Shown here: positions 42,727-51,609 of the stretch, piece by piece
Position numbering within the stretch: the stretch's first letter is position 1
Layout of the letters: every line of letters begins with the position of its first letter
Assembly (NCBI RefSeq): GCF_014841565.1
Contig: NZ_JACYUD010000007.1
Location: forward strand, 62,001 to 126,000
Direction: 5' to 3'
From: Rhizobium sp. CFBP 8762
GTDB taxonomy: Bacteria; Pseudomonadota; Alphaproteobacteria; Rhizobiales; Rhizobiaceae
DNA: 64,000 bases
Program-made: the position numbers and the translations under genes
The notes under the pieces: generated by a model
Told to the model about the DNA's origin: nothing
Database searches by the model: none
What the model saw: the letters and a program-made list of their open reading frames with translations, nothing else

Positions 42727-43740
42727 TCAGGAAACGGTATCGAGTTTCGTATCTGTTTGCCGGTAGCGGAACTCGCACACGGGCAGTCCCGCCTCTTCCG
42801 AAAGGGTGGCGATGAGCAATTGCGCTGGCACCGATTGCAGTATCGCATCGGCCACGCCTGGTGCAAACGGTGGAACGTGAATAACGACCAGGTTGTCGGC
42901 GTCCCGCACATCGGCGTTGCCGGTAACCAGAACCGTTGGAATACCGAATTTGGCAAGGTCCTTTGCCAGCGTTACCTCACGGCCGTTGCCAAACAACAGA
43001 ACGCCGGACTGTCCATCATTGGGCTCCATTGGGCCGTGAAGGAAGTTCAGCGTGTCCCATTCCTGCGCGGAGACGCGCGCCGCCTCACGAATCAGCAACG
43101 CAGCATAACCCGCCGTTCCATACGCCGCACTTGCGCCGACGCAATCGATGGCCACTTTGCCAGCCAGAAGTCTGGCGGCCTTGTCAGCCTGCGGGCGAAC
43201 TGTGTGAAGCAACGTCTGAACCGCTGACGACAGCTTGGACCAATCGGTACCCGAAGGGTTTCCAGCCTTGTCGGTGAGAAGTGCGGCCGTGAGCAAAGAA
43301 CCGATATAGCTCGTGACATTCGGACCGCTATCATCACCACTGTCCGTTGGCAGCATGGTTCCGGCTACGGTTGCAATGGGCGACTGGGCGGTTTTCGCAA
43401 TGGCATACCGGTGCGCCGAAGGACGCAACTGTAATGCCTTGATTGGCTCCGCGCTTCGACCGGAGGCGGAAAAGGCGATGTAAGCGTCGCCGGCGTTGAT
43501 GTTGGGGTCGTAAAGATCTGTTGCAGGCAACGCAAATGCGCGCAGGCCATGGCTGCGCATATGTGCAGCGGACACATAGGCAGCGTTCAAACTCGCGCCA
43601 ATTCCGGCAAGCACAATGGTGCCTGTCTTTAATGGTGCAATATCCAGTGCATCCAAGGTTTCCGTCACCGCTTTCAGGCAGGATTCAAGGGCGGCGGGCT
43701 GAAGCGCAATGGCATCGCGGTATGGAATTCTGTCAGTCAT
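42727..43740 (-). CDS. SIS-domain phosphosugar-binding protein (isomerase/deglycase-like)
   Basis: 337 residues with two SIS domains. The first has GIGASLNAAYVSAAHMRSHG (46-65) and FSASGRSAEPIKA (90-102), the phosphosugar-binding loop; the second has WDTLNFLHGPMEPND. It resembles the isomerase half of GlmS and AgaS/FrlB-type proteins, without a glutaminase domain. It follows the PAAT importer and BadF-type kinase in one minus-strand operon. Predicted role: deaminate, isomerise or deglycosylate a sugar phosphate made by that kinase. Exact substrate unknown. Confidence 0.85.
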   Translation of the reverse strand: MTDRIPYRDAIALQPAALESCLKAVTETLDALDIAPLKTGTIVLAGIGASLNAAYVSAAHMRSHGLRAFALPATDLYDPNINAGDAYIAFSASGRSAEPIKALQLRPSAHRYAIAKTAQSPIATVAGTMLPTDSGDDSGPNVTSYIGSLLTAALLTDKAGNPSGTDWSKLSSAVQTLLHTVRPQADKAARLLAGKVAIDCVGASAAYGTAGYAALLIREAARVSAQEWDTLNFLHGPMEPNDGQSGVLLFGNGREVTLAKDLAKFGIPTVLVTGNADVRDADNLVVIHVPPFAPGVADAILQSVPAQLLIATLSEEAGLPVCEFRYRQTDTKLDTVS

Positions 43741-43773
43741 TGTGGGTCTTTCTACGGGGCGTATGGTGGTGGC

Positions 43774-43793
43774 CCGGGGGCGCTAGCCCCCGG
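43774..43793 (-). terminator. Perfect hairpin between the PAAT binding-protein and SIS genes
   Basis: CCGGGGGC pairs with GCCCCCGG around GCTA, an 8-bp GC stem in the 85-base gap. No U-run follows in the minus direction. Probably partial termination or message stabilisation after the binding-protein gene. Confidence 0.55.
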
Positions 43794-43825
43794 ACTGGTG
43801 GTGGTATCTGCAAAACAGGCAGGAC

Positions 43826-44719
43826 TTATTCGTCCAGCTTCATGTAGTCGGCAAAGCGGGCCGCATCGTTGATGGTGACTTTTTCCAGCTTGTTTTCCCC
43901 AAGACCCCATTTGTCGAAGATCTTGCCGTAGCTGCCGTCGTCAATCATGGCCTGCATGGTGGCAGCCAAGGCCTCGCGTAACTGCGTGCTTTGCTTGGCG
44001 ACCAGCATGGCCTGATAGCCAACCGCGTACTGAGCACCGGTAACAAGTTCCAGCTTGCGTGATCCGGCAGGCTGGTGTTGAAGCGAGTAGGCAGCAACGC
44101 CGGTTGTATCCATCGACAGATCGACACGCCCGCTCTGCAGCGCGATCTTGATCTGATCGTTGGACGGAAACTGCATAACCTCGAGCGGCTTGTCCGCCGG
44201 GCAAAGCGTTTTCTGCTTGTCCAGCAATTGTAGAGGAATGGAACCCTGCACTGCACCGGCGCGCTTGCCACAGCTATCGGCGAGCTTCTTGATGCCTTTC
44301 GGATTGCCCTCCAGCACGATGATGCTGGTGCCTTCCAGCATGTAGTTGATCACGTCGAGTATCTTTTCCCGCTCGGCGAAATCGCCGAATGCGGACATAC
44401 CCATGTCGAAACGTCCCGCCTGGATACCCGGAATAATGCTGGCGAACTGAGCCGGCTTGTCGGTAAACTTCACGCCCAGCCGCTCACCCATTGCATCGCG
44501 CAGTTCGCGCTCCAATCCGATGATGGTCTTGTTGTCCTCGCCATAGAAATCGTAGGGCGGTGTCTGCGGCTCCGTGCCGACGACGATTTCGCCTGCTGTC
44601 TTGATCTTTTCAGGTAACAGGGCATTCAGCTTCGGGTCCATATCGGCCCCGAAGCTGGCGCTCGCGAACATCAACCCCAGAGCCGTTGCAGCAAGACTGG
44701 TCTTCAATAGTTTCTTCAT
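43826..44719 (-). CDS. PAAT-type periplasmic binding protein (ROK module)
   Basis: 297 residues, signal peptide MKKLLKTSLAATALGLMFAS ending near FGAD. The mature protein is a family-3 binding protein: EIVVGTEPQTPPYDFYGEDNKTIIGLERELRDAMGERLGVKF, FDMGMSAFGDFAEREKILDVINYM, YGKIFDKWGLGENKL. Two Cys residues (ADSCGKRAG and TLCPADKP) may form a disulfide, as in the PAAT receptor at 21637, which has similarly placed Cys. AAGGGGAATGTC precedes the ATG. Grouping with a sugar kinase and SIS protein suggests an amino-sugar or sugar-amino acid conjugate rather than a plain amino acid. Confidence 0.92.
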   Translation of the reverse strand: MKKLLKTSLAATALGLMFASASFGADMDPKLNALLPEKIKTAGEIVVGTEPQTPPYDFYGEDNKTIIGLERELRDAMGERLGVKFTDKPAQFASIIPGIQAGRFDMGMSAFGDFAEREKILDVINYMLEGTSIIVLEGNPKGIKKLADSCGKRAGAVQGSIPLQLLDKQKTLCPADKPLEVMQFPSNDQIKIALQSGRVDLSMDTTGVAAYSLQHQPAGSRKLELVTGAQYAVGYQAMLVAKQSTQLREALAATMQAMIDDGSYGKIFDKWGLGENKLEKVTINDAARFADYMKLDE

Positions 44720-44783
44720 GACATTCCCCTTTTTGTGGCACGACGTGTGCGGCTGTATCAGGCGGTGCGCAGACCGGGCCCGG

Positions 44784-45557
44784 TCAGTGCATTCGCCTGA
44801 GAAATGTTTGTGTTCGTTCGTGTTGTGGCGTGTCGATAACGCTTCGGGCTGGCCCCTCCTCCACCACCACGCCTTGATCCATGAAGATCACGCGGTCGGC
44901 GACTTCGCGGGCAAAGGATAGTTCGTGTGTGACGACCAGCATGGTCATGCCGTCCTGGGCAAGCTTGCGCATGACGGACAAAACTTCTCCTACAAGCTCC
45001 GGATCAAGCGCCGATGTCGGCTCGTCAAACAGCATGAGCTTGGGTTTCATGGCCAATGCGCGCGCGATGGCAACGCGCTGCTGTTGGCCGCCGGACAACT
45101 GGTGCGGATAGGCCGTTTCGCGCCCTTCCAGATCAACCATCTGCAAAAGACGGCGGGCGTCGGCCTCTGCTTCCTTGCGCGCCACACCCCGGTTGAGGAT
45201 AGGAGCGAGCGAAATGTTCTCCAGCACGTTATGGTTCGCAAACAGATTGAACCGCTGAAACACCATGCCGATATCGCGACGCTGAACCGCCAGTTCGCTG
45301 CCGCTCATTTCATACAGGGCGTCGGCGCGTTGGTGGTAGCCAATCAGTTCGCCGTCCACCAGCAGCTTGCCGCTGGTCATGCGTTCCAGATGATTGACAC
45401 ATCGTAGAAACGTGGACTTGCCGCTGCCAGAGGGTCCAAGGAGGCAGACGACCTCACCCTTCTGGATAGAAAGCGTTATGCCTTTCAGAACATCCAGCAG
45501 ACCAAATGATTTGCGGACATCAATTGCTTCGACCATGGGGGTTACTGGCATAGACAT
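44784..45557 (-). CDS. PAAT-type ABC importer, ATP-binding protein (ROK module)
   Basis: 257 residues from [19 protein letters not shown]. Walker [11 protein letters not shown]-loop [16 protein letters not shown], signature [34 protein letters not shown], and [10 protein letters not shown]. Start shares one base with the permease stop (TAATG). The insertion [38 protein letters not shown] matches the PAAT ATPase at 19849 ([15 protein letters not shown]), so the two importers are related. Confidence 0.94.
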   Translation of the reverse strand: MSMPVTPMVEAIDVRKSFGLLDVLKGITLSIQKGEVVCLLGPSGSGKSTFLRCVNHLERMTSGKLLVDGELIGYHQRADALYEMSGSELAVQRRDIGMVFQRFNLFANHNVLENISLAPILNRGVARKEAEADARRLLQMVDLEGRETAYPHQLSGGQQQRVAIARALAMKPKLMLFDEPTSALDPELVGEVLSVMRKLAQDGMTMLVVTHELSFAREVADRVIFMDQGVVVEEGPARSVIDTPQHERTQTFLRRMH

Positions 45558-46423
45558 TATCCCTTGCTCCCTTCGGAACGCAGTATCCTCATAGCCGCAC
45601 GCCAAACGGCGGGCGCCTCGTAAGTTGCACGGCCCAATCGTCTTTCGATCAGATATTGGAGGCCAGACGCCACCGTCGTCATCAGCAGGTACCAAATGCT
45701 GGCGACTATCAGCAGTTCGATGATCAGGAAGTTGCGCGCATAGATGTTCTGCACCCGCGTCAGCAAATCTTGCGCCGCGACGACGGATACGAGTGATGTC
45801 GTCTTCAACATGGAAATGGTCTGATTGCCGATGGGCGGGATGATAACCCGCAGAGCCTGCGGAAAGATGATCCGGAGCATGGCCTGCACCGGCGTATAGC
45901 CAAGTGCCTTTGCGGCCTCCCCCTGCCCGCTGTCCACCGCCATCAGGCCGCCACGCATGATTTCAGCCATGTAAGCAGCCTCATTCAGGCTGAGTGCCAG
46001 CAAAGCCGCGACGAATGCAGTCACCACAGAGTTGGTATCCAGCACAACAAAGCCAAGATTGATGCTGGGTATGAACAACTGGATATTGAACCAGAAGATG
46101 ATCTGCACCAACAGCGGTGTGCCGCGGAAAAACCAGATATACAGCCCAGCGAAATTAACCAGAACCGGATTACTGGCCAGTCGCATCATGGCCAGCAAAG
46201 CCCCAGCCACAATGCTGATGACCATGGCCAGAACGGTAAACAGAATCGTGAGTTTGATACCGTCCACCACTGTTTCGTCCAGGATGAACTGTGGAATCGC
46301 CGCCCAGGTGATAAACGGACTGGAGATGACCAGATAGATCAGCAAGCCAACGCCGAACAGCAGAACAATTGCTATTGCGACTTGCCCGGGATTGCGGGCG
46401 GGAATGATTTTCTGTTCGCTCAT
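45557..46423 (-). CDS. PAAT-type ABC importer, permease (ROK module)
   Basis: 288-residue membrane protein: [49 protein letters not shown] and EAA loop [46 protein letters not shown]. The last stretch is nearly the same as in the permease at 20628, supporting common origin and related substrates. Its ATG overlaps the kinase stop (ATGA). Confidence 0.94.
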   Translation of the reverse strand: MSEQKIIPARNPGQVAIAIVLLFGVGLLIYLVISSPFITWAAIPQFILDETVVDGIKLTILFTVLAMVISIVAGALLAMMRLASNPVLVNFAGLYIWFFRGTPLLVQIIFWFNIQLFIPSINLGFVVLDTNSVVTAFVAALLALSLNEAAYMAEIMRGGLMAVDSGQGEAAKALGYTPVQAMLRIIFPQALRVIIPPIGNQTISMLKTTSLVSVVAAQDLLTRVQNIYARNFLIIELLIVASIWYLLMTTVASGLQYLIERRLGRATYEAPAVWRAAMRILRSEGSKG

Positions 46424-47376
46424 TCGGCCCTCCAGTCGGCTTCATGGGAGATCGTATTGCCAATATGCGGCAGCGGCAGGTTTTTGGGCCAGTGGCCTGC
46501 CTGCAACGTTCGCGCCAGAGCCAGAGCGCCAGAAACCGGCGGCTCAGTCAGAAGCGTTAAGGTGCAGTCTGGCGATTGATCCGCCAGCGCCGCGCGGAAA
46601 GCTTTGAAAAGCGCAGGCTGCTTGGTAATTACCCCGCCAGCCGCCACGACCTCGCGGGTGGTCGCACCGCGCGCAATCAGGCGTGCAACCAATCGCGCAA
46701 GAGAGACGCCCCCGGCAACAATCACGTCGTTTGCGATATCCGACCCTGCGGTGGCGGCTTCGAAAACCAAGGGGGCATGCTGGCCAATCTGCGCAGCACT
46801 TCCCAGATCGCTCAGGGCGCGCCCGAGCTCCACGGGATTGTCGATAGCCAGTGCATTCAACAACCGTGTACCCAGACAATCCAGTGGTCTACCCAAGTCC
46901 AGAGCACGGCGCACGCAGCGAGCTGCATCGCGAACAAGCCCTGCGGCACTGGCTTCGTCGCCGAGAAACCAGCCCCACCCACCGGCAGCAATCATGCGGC
47001 GATCGCTGTCGCGTGTCACAGCGATGGAACCGGTACCGCAAATCACGGATATGCCGGTTTCCTTTCCAGCGGCTGCCGGAAGGACTTCGGAATCGTTGAT
47101 AACGGACACGGTGCACTGAAGATGAGTGGCGATCAAGGCTTGCAGCGCCTGACAATCTCTATCGGTGTCACACCCATGGGCACCAACAACCAGCACCTCA
47201 GGAGAGTTTCCACCTGCGAACTTGCAAATGAGGTCCACCAACGCGGTAACGTCAGCGTTGGGGTCCCGACGATAACGCCACTGTGCCGTCAGCATTTTTG
47301 TTTCCGAGCGCACTTTGTCTGCTGACAACGCTGCAATATGCGTCTTGGTGCCTCCGATATCCACGCCAACAATCAT
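46420..47376 (-). CDS. BadF/BadG-type ATPase, N-acetylglucosamine kinase-like sugar kinase
   Basis: 318 residues of the PF01869 group. The phosphate-binding motif VDIGGTKTH is at the N-terminus; SVICGTGSIAV and AAGGWGWFLGDEASAAGLVRDA follow, and EVVAAGGVITKQPALFKAF is the adenosine-binding part. These match N-acetylglucosamine kinase-like members rather than benzoyl-CoA reductase activators, which carry Fe-S Cys residues absent here. GGGAAG lies five bases before the ATG. First gene of the operon kinase-permease-ATPase-receptor-SIS, with the ROK-type operator 17 bases upstream. Probably phosphorylates the imported sugar or conjugate at C6. Confidence 0.87.
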   Translation of the reverse strand: MIVGVDIGGTKTHIAALSADKVRSETKMLTAQWRYRRDPNADVTALVDLICKFAGGNSPEVLVVGAHGCDTDRDCQALQALIATHLQCTVSVINDSEVLPAAAGKETGISVICGTGSIAVTRDSDRRMIAAGGWGWFLGDEASAAGLVRDAARCVRRALDLGRPLDCLGTRLLNALAIDNPVELGRALSDLGSAAQIGQHAPLVFEAATAGSDIANDVIVAGGVSLARLVARLIARGATTREVVAAGGVITKQPALFKAFRAALADQSPDCTLTLLTEPPVSGALALARTLQAGHWPKNLPLPHIGNTISHEADWRAE

Positions 47377-47392
47377 ACTTGCTTCCCTATTT

Positions 47393-47411
47393 GTTAGGAA
47401 GCTTACCTAAC
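47393..47411. promoter_or_regulatory. ROK-type operator upstream of the kinase/PAAT operon
   Basis: GTTAGGAAGCTTACCTAAC is a 19-bp palindrome with one mismatched pair. The GTTAGG...CCTAAC half-sites resemble those recognised by ROK repressors of alphaproteobacteria. It lies 17 bases upstream of the kinase start, well placed for repression by the ROK protein encoded at 41441. Confidence 0.72.
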
Positions 47412-47489
47412 TATATAGGATTGGCAAGTGGCTTTCTGTGTATCTGTTCCGTTTTTTGAAGCTTCGCTGTCGGGGTGTCGCGTCAAGCC

Positions 47490-47555
47490 TCGTTTTTGAT
47501 TTCTGACGAGGCGGACGGTTGGCACGGTATCAGTGCCAACCACAATCTGATTGTG
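47490..47555. terminator. Cluster of hairpins after the MalK-type gene
   Basis: Three dyads follow each other: GCCTCGT/ACGAGGC (about 47488-47513), a perfect 9-bp stem GGTTGGCAC/GTGCCAACC (47517-47541), and CACAATC-T-GATTGTG (47541-47555). They lie downstream of the minus-strand ABC operon ending at 47574. The first carries TTTTTGATTT within its loop. Probably the operon terminator region. Confidence 0.55.
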
Positions 47556-47573
47556 CTCGAACAACCAGAGACT

Positions 47574-48632
47574 TCAGTTCAGGCGCAAACCGCTGTCTTC
47601 ATCAAAGAAGTGCGTCGCACCCTGTGCGAGTGACAGATGTTGCGTGCTGCCGACGTCAAACGTGGAGCGGTCGCGGAGAATGACCGAGATTATCTTTCCG
47701 TCCACAGACATTTCCACGTAGGTTTCTGATCCCGTCGGTTCGATGTTTTGAACAACCGCTTCCATGCCGTTTTCGGGGATTACACTGATTTCCTCGGGAC
47801 GTTTGCCCACCAGAATTCGCTGCCCTTCACGAGCGCCAGCGGGTGCCGGAACGTGGATGGCCTTACCGGAGGGCAGCCACAACTCGCCTTTCATCGAAAT
47901 GGTTGGAAACAGGTTCATGGCCGGAGAGCCGATGAATTGCGCAACGAAGGCGTTGGCCGGGCGGTCATACAGTTCCAGCGGTGTGCCGACCTGCTCGATA
48001 TGGCCGTTCTGCATGACGACAATTCTGTCTGCCATCGTCATCGCTTCGATCTGGTCGTGGGTGACGTAGACCATGGTCGTGCCCAGACGGCGGTGCAGCG
48101 ACTTGATTTCACCGCGCATCTGCACGCGCAATTTGGCATCAAGGTTGGACAGAGGTTCGTCGAACAGGAAAACCTGCGGGTTGCGGACGATGGAGCGCCC
48201 CATGGCCACGCGCTGGCGCTGGCCGCCTGAAAGCGCTTTCGGCTTCCGCTCCAGCAAGGGAACGAGCCCCAGAATTTCCGCTGCTTCGCGGACCTTGCGG
48301 GTCTTTTCCTCCTTGCTGGCCCCGGCCAGCGTCATGGAAAACGCCATATTTTCCTCCACCGTCATATGCGGATAGAGCGCGTAGTTCTGGAACACCATGG
48401 AGATATCGCGGCTCTTTGGGGGCAGATCGTTCACCACCCGGTCGCCAATGGAAATTGTGCCGCCGGAAATGTCTTCAAGACCGGCGATCATGCGCAGCAG
48501 CGTGGACTTTCCACAGCCGGATGGTCCAACAAGCACGACAAACTCGCCATCGGCAATCCTGACATCGATGCCGTGAACCACCTCGAGCTTGCCGTAATTC
48601 TTGACGACCTTGTCAATTGTAACACTTGCCAT
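47574..48632 (-). CDS. CUT1 ABC importer, ATP-binding protein (MalK/UgpC family), glycohydrolase operon
   Basis: 352 residues: Walker A GPSGCGKST, VFQNYALYPHMTVEENMAF, signature [16 protein letters not shown], Walker B FLFDEPLSNLDAKLR, THDQIEAM, and a TOBE-type C-domain (GKRPEEISVIPENG; DRSTFDVGSTQHL). AAGGAACGATC precedes the ATG. Last gene of the operon lacI-receptor-permease-permease-glycohydrolase-ATPase, nine bases after the glycohydrolase gene. Confidence 0.95.
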   Translation of the reverse strand: MASVTIDKVVKNYGKLEVVHGIDVRIADGEFVVLVGPSGCGKSTLLRMIAGLEDISGGTISIGDRVVNDLPPKSRDISMVFQNYALYPHMTVEENMAFSMTLAGASKEEKTRKVREAAEILGLVPLLERKPKALSGGQRQRVAMGRSIVRNPQVFLFDEPLSNLDAKLRVQMRGEIKSLHRRLGTTMVYVTHDQIEAMTMADRIVVMQNGHIEQVGTPLELYDRPANAFVAQFIGSPAMNLFPTISMKGELWLPSGKAIHVPAPAGAREGQRILVGKRPEEISVIPENGMEAVVQNIEPTGSETYVEMSVDGKIISVILRDRSTFDVGSTQHLSLAQGATHFFDEDSGLRLN

Positions 48633-48641
48633 GATCGTTCC

Positions 48642-50762
48642 TTACGCTGCACGAATACGGATACGGGTGGAGGACAGAGCGCCTTCATGGATTTCCATTC
48701 CCGCCGCTCCGCCACCAAAGGCCGTATCATGGGCCGCAATTGCCACATCGCCGATCTGCGCGGAGATCACATCGCCCTTTGCAGAGGCCACCATCGTGAA
48801 GGCTGTCTCAAACGGGATGGTCAGTGCAGCGGAGGCAAGCACCTGTTCTTCCCCATCATGGCGCTTGACGATCTGAAGCTTGCCATCGCGGGTCAAACGG
48901 GCGGCGTAGTAGCGGCGCTGGCCTTCGGCCCGCAGCACCAGACCACCATAATCGCCGAGATGCAAAATGAGGTCCGCCTCGACGGCGTAGTCGGTCCAGT
49001 CGCGCGTTCCCTGAAGAATGACGCCGGAGCCCCGGTTCTGGCTGATACGGATATCCTGCGGAAAATGTTTGGAGAAGAAGTGAACATTCGACACCCAGGC
49101 CCTGCGCCAGAAATCCCCCGCACCCTGATCGCCAATTCCGGGTTCACTGACCTTTGCGGGACGTTTGAAGGTTACATCCGGGCATCCGTCCCATGTGAGC
49201 GTATCCAGGAGAACACGACCGTTTGCCCGACCATCGGCGGCGGAAAGGACAAGACCCACTTCTGCAATCGGTTGATAGCCGGTTTCCGGCACCACCCATT
49301 CCAGGCTGGCGGTTTCTCCGGCGCTCAGGAGTTTCCCGTCCGGCATATCCACATCGACAAGCCTGTCTTCACCGTCATAGTGGCGGATGCGAAGGGAAGC
49401 AACGACTGAGCCTGTATTACCCGCATCCGCTTTGACCTGCGCGCGCAGCGTCTGGCCCGCATGAATGCGGGGGCTCGCCATCAGGTCATAGGTGCGCATC
49501 TTCAACACATCGAGCGGTGTGAAAACCGGTGTTGTGGCGGCGGCTTCGCGCCCCTCAGCCAGTGCCGTAAAGTCGATTGCCAGTGCCTCACCGTTGCCGT
49601 GCACCTTCACGCCATCGAGCGCAATCTGGCCGGGCTGAGGGCGGAACCCCTGTACGGAGCCAGGCAGCGTGAAATGAAACTTGGCACCCTGCTTGGGTGC
49701 AGGCTCGGCTTCAACGCCTGCCAGCTTGCGCCCAAGATTGGCAAGCCACAGGGAAATGTCCACCGCGTCTGTGATGGAACGGCCCCCGTCCGCGGTGGAG
49801 ATATACAGGCGGTCAGCCACTGGCCCACGCCAATCCGGCCCTGCGTCCAGCCCCTCCAGACCCAGCATAATACCGTGAAGGCAACCGAGGTTACCGGCAT
49901 TGCAGTCGGTATCCCAACCGGAGGTGTTCACAATCATCTGGCCACGCTGAAAATCATGCGGCGCGTGCAGCAGCGCCATGATCATCAACGCGTGGTTGGG
50001 CACGACATGGCAATTGCCCGGATATTTGTCGTAGCCGTAATTGTCCTCGATTTTCTGCCGCGTGGCCTCCCAATCCTCGTTGCCGGAGGCCCACTGGCGG
50101 ATGTCGGCAATCAGCCGGGCAATCAGGCAGTCTTTGGGGACGAAGGAAAGCCCGGTATCCAGCAGATGATTGACATCGTTGCTGACGAAGGCTTCGGCCT
50201 CCATCGCCGCCCACAACACTGCCGCATGGACGGACTCGCCATCATGGCTGACGCTGCCAGCGGCCCGCGCAAGCTTGGCCGCCTGGGCGGGGTTGCCGGG
50301 GGATACCAGTGCCCAGCCATCGATGAAGATCTGCGCACCGATCTGTTCAGCGACCGTGGTGCCGTTGGTTTCGATGGAGCCGGAGGCCGGCGCGGGAATA
50401 CCCTTGCTGAGATTGAGCCATGCAGTGTGTTCGGTGGAGTTGCCAGCGCCGCCCCACCACAGAATGGAACGTTCCTCGATGATGTAGTTCAGCCAAGCCT
50501 TGCCGATATCCTCTGCCGAAAGATCCGGTGAAATTCCGTAGTCGTCCAGAGCGCGGGGAAAGGCAAATGTACCGGCGATATCGTCGTCCGTCACGATCAG
50601 GGGATCACCGAGACGGTCGTGGACATAATAGGTAATCGGCCCGAGTCTTTCGAGAATATCCTTGTAGCGCCAGTTTTCGAAAGGGCGCCCCAGATAAACG
50701 CCGATGAGTTTGCCGAGAACACCGGCATAAACGCGGTTGGTATAATCAGATGGGATAGACAT
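48642..50762 (-). CDS. ADP-ribosylglycohydrolase-family protein with a long beta-rich C-terminal region
   Basis: 706 residues. Residues 1-350 match the all-helical ARH/DraG fold (PF03747): RVYAGVLGKLIGVYLGRPFEN, TDDDIAGTF (58-65) and NTSGWDTDCNAGNLGCLHGIML (279-300) hold the acidic residues that bind two Mg ions in the family. No signal peptide, so it is cytoplasmic. Residues about 355-706 are not part of the ARH fold. They look like beta-sandwich modules (SIRIRHYDGEDRLVDVDMPDG-like strands, VILQGTRDWTDYAVEADLILHLGDYGGLVLRAEGQRRYYAARL), the last resembling a concanavalin-like carbohydrate-binding fold. In a CUT1 importer operon it probably hydrolyses an imported N- or O-glycoside rather than de-modifying a protein. 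Substrate unknown. Confidence 0.85.
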   Translation of the reverse strand: MSIPSDYTNRVYAGVLGKLIGVYLGRPFENWRYKDILERLGPITYYVHDRLGDPLIVTDDDIAGTFAFPRALDDYGISPDLSAEDIGKAWLNYIIEERSILWWGGAGNSTEHTAWLNLSKGIPAPASGSIETNGTTVAEQIGAQIFIDGWALVSPGNPAQAAKLARAAGSVSHDGESVHAAVLWAAMEAEAFVSNDVNHLLDTGLSFVPKDCLIARLIADIRQWASGNEDWEATRQKIEDNYGYDKYPGNCHVVPNHALMIMALLHAPHDFQRGQMIVNTSGWDTDCNAGNLGCLHGIMLGLEGLDAGPDWRGPVADRLYISTADGGRSITDAVDISLWLANLGRKLAGVEAEPAPKQGAKFHFTLPGSVQGFRPQPGQIALDGVKVHGNGEALAIDFTALAEGREAAATTPVFTPLDVLKMRTYDLMASPRIHAGQTLRAQVKADAGNTGSVVASLRIRHYDGEDRLVDVDMPDGKLLSAGETASLEWVVPETGYQPIAEVGLVLSAADGRANGRVLLDTLTWDGCPDVTFKRPAKVSEPGIGDQGAGDFWRRAWVSNVHFFSKHFPQDIRISQNRGSGVILQGTRDWTDYAVEADLILHLGDYGGLVLRAEGQRRYYAARLTRDGKLQIVKRHDGEEQVLASAALTIPFETAFTMVASAKGDVISAQIGDVAIAAHDTAFGGGAAGMEIHEGALSSTRIRIRAA

Positions 50763-50775
50763 ATGATGCTCCTTA

Positions 50776-51609
50776 TCAGCCCTTCACCGAGCCACCGGCC
50801 ATGCCTTCAATGAAGCGGCGCTGTAGCAGGACGAAGAGTACGACGATGGGAAGAATGATGATGAGAGCTGCGGCCATGATCACGCCCCAGTCGGACGAGT
50901 ATTGACCAGACAGCAGAAAGAAGGACACGACAGCAGTGAGTTGCTCCTGCCCCTGCAGGAACGTGGTGGCAATCAGAAACTCGTTCCACGAGTAGAGCCC
51001 GATAATCAGGGCAACGGTGAGGATTCCGGGCGATACAATCGGCAGGAAAACCCTTGAAAAAACCTGCCAGTGGCTTGCCCCGTCGATCAGGGCGGCTTCT
51101 TCCAGTTCTTTGGGAACCGCCAGGAAATACGTGCGAAGCAGCATGATGGCGAAGGGCGAATAGACCGCCGTGTAGATGAAAGCGACGGCGATCGGATTGT
51201 TGATCAGCCCAAGGCGCGCAAACCCGAAATACAATGGAAAAAGAAAGAGCTGGATCGGCGCGGTGGTGCTGGCCAGCAGATAAAAGGTCAGCAGTTTCCA
51301 CGTTTTGATCTTGCGTCGCGCCAGAACATAGGCGGTCAACGAGCCGGTCGTGCAAACCAGCACAATGGTCATGGCGGTCAGCACGGCAGAGTTCAGCAAT
51401 GTGCGGCCAAAATTTGCATCGCTCCACGCGCGGGTAAAGTTGTCCCACCGCAGTTCTGATGGCCATGCCAGCGGGTTCTGCACGATTTCCGCCGATGGTT
51501 TGATGGCATTCAGAACCATCAGCGCGATGGGAAACAACGTGATAAACAGGAGAACTGCCAGCGTGATATGGACAATCCAGCGCGTCAGGCGACTTTCGGA
51601 CATGGTCAT
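50776..51609 (-). CDS. CUT1 ABC importer, permease (MalG family), glycohydrolase operon
   Basis: 277 residues starting MTMSESRLTRWIVHITLAVL, overlapping the partner permease stop (ATGA). EAA loop: EEAALIDGASHWQVFSRVFLPIVSPGI; ending GMAGGSVKG. A longer frame upstream runs antisense-like through the partner permease and is not real. Fourteen bases separate it from the glycohydrolase gene. Confidence 0.94.
   Translation of the reverse strand: MTMSESRLTRWIVHITLAVLLFITLFPIALMVLNAIKPSAEIVQNPLAWPSELRWDNFTRAWSDANFGRTLLNSAVLTAMTIVLVCTTGSLTAYVLARRKIKTWKLLTFYLLASTTAPIQLFLFPLYFGFARLGLINNPIAVAFIYTAVYSPFAIMLLRTYFLAVPKELEEAALIDGASHWQVFSRVFLPIVSPGILTVALIIGLYSWNEFLIATTFLQGQEQLTAVVSFFLLSGQYSSDWGVIMAAALIIILPIVVLFVLLQRRFIEGMAGGSVKG

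Noticed and set aside
46420-47376. Benzoyl-CoA reductase activator (BadF/HgdC type)
   Set aside because: The Fe-S Cys residues of such activators are missing, and the neighbours are sugar-type genes. The N-acetylglucosamine kinase-like branch fits better.
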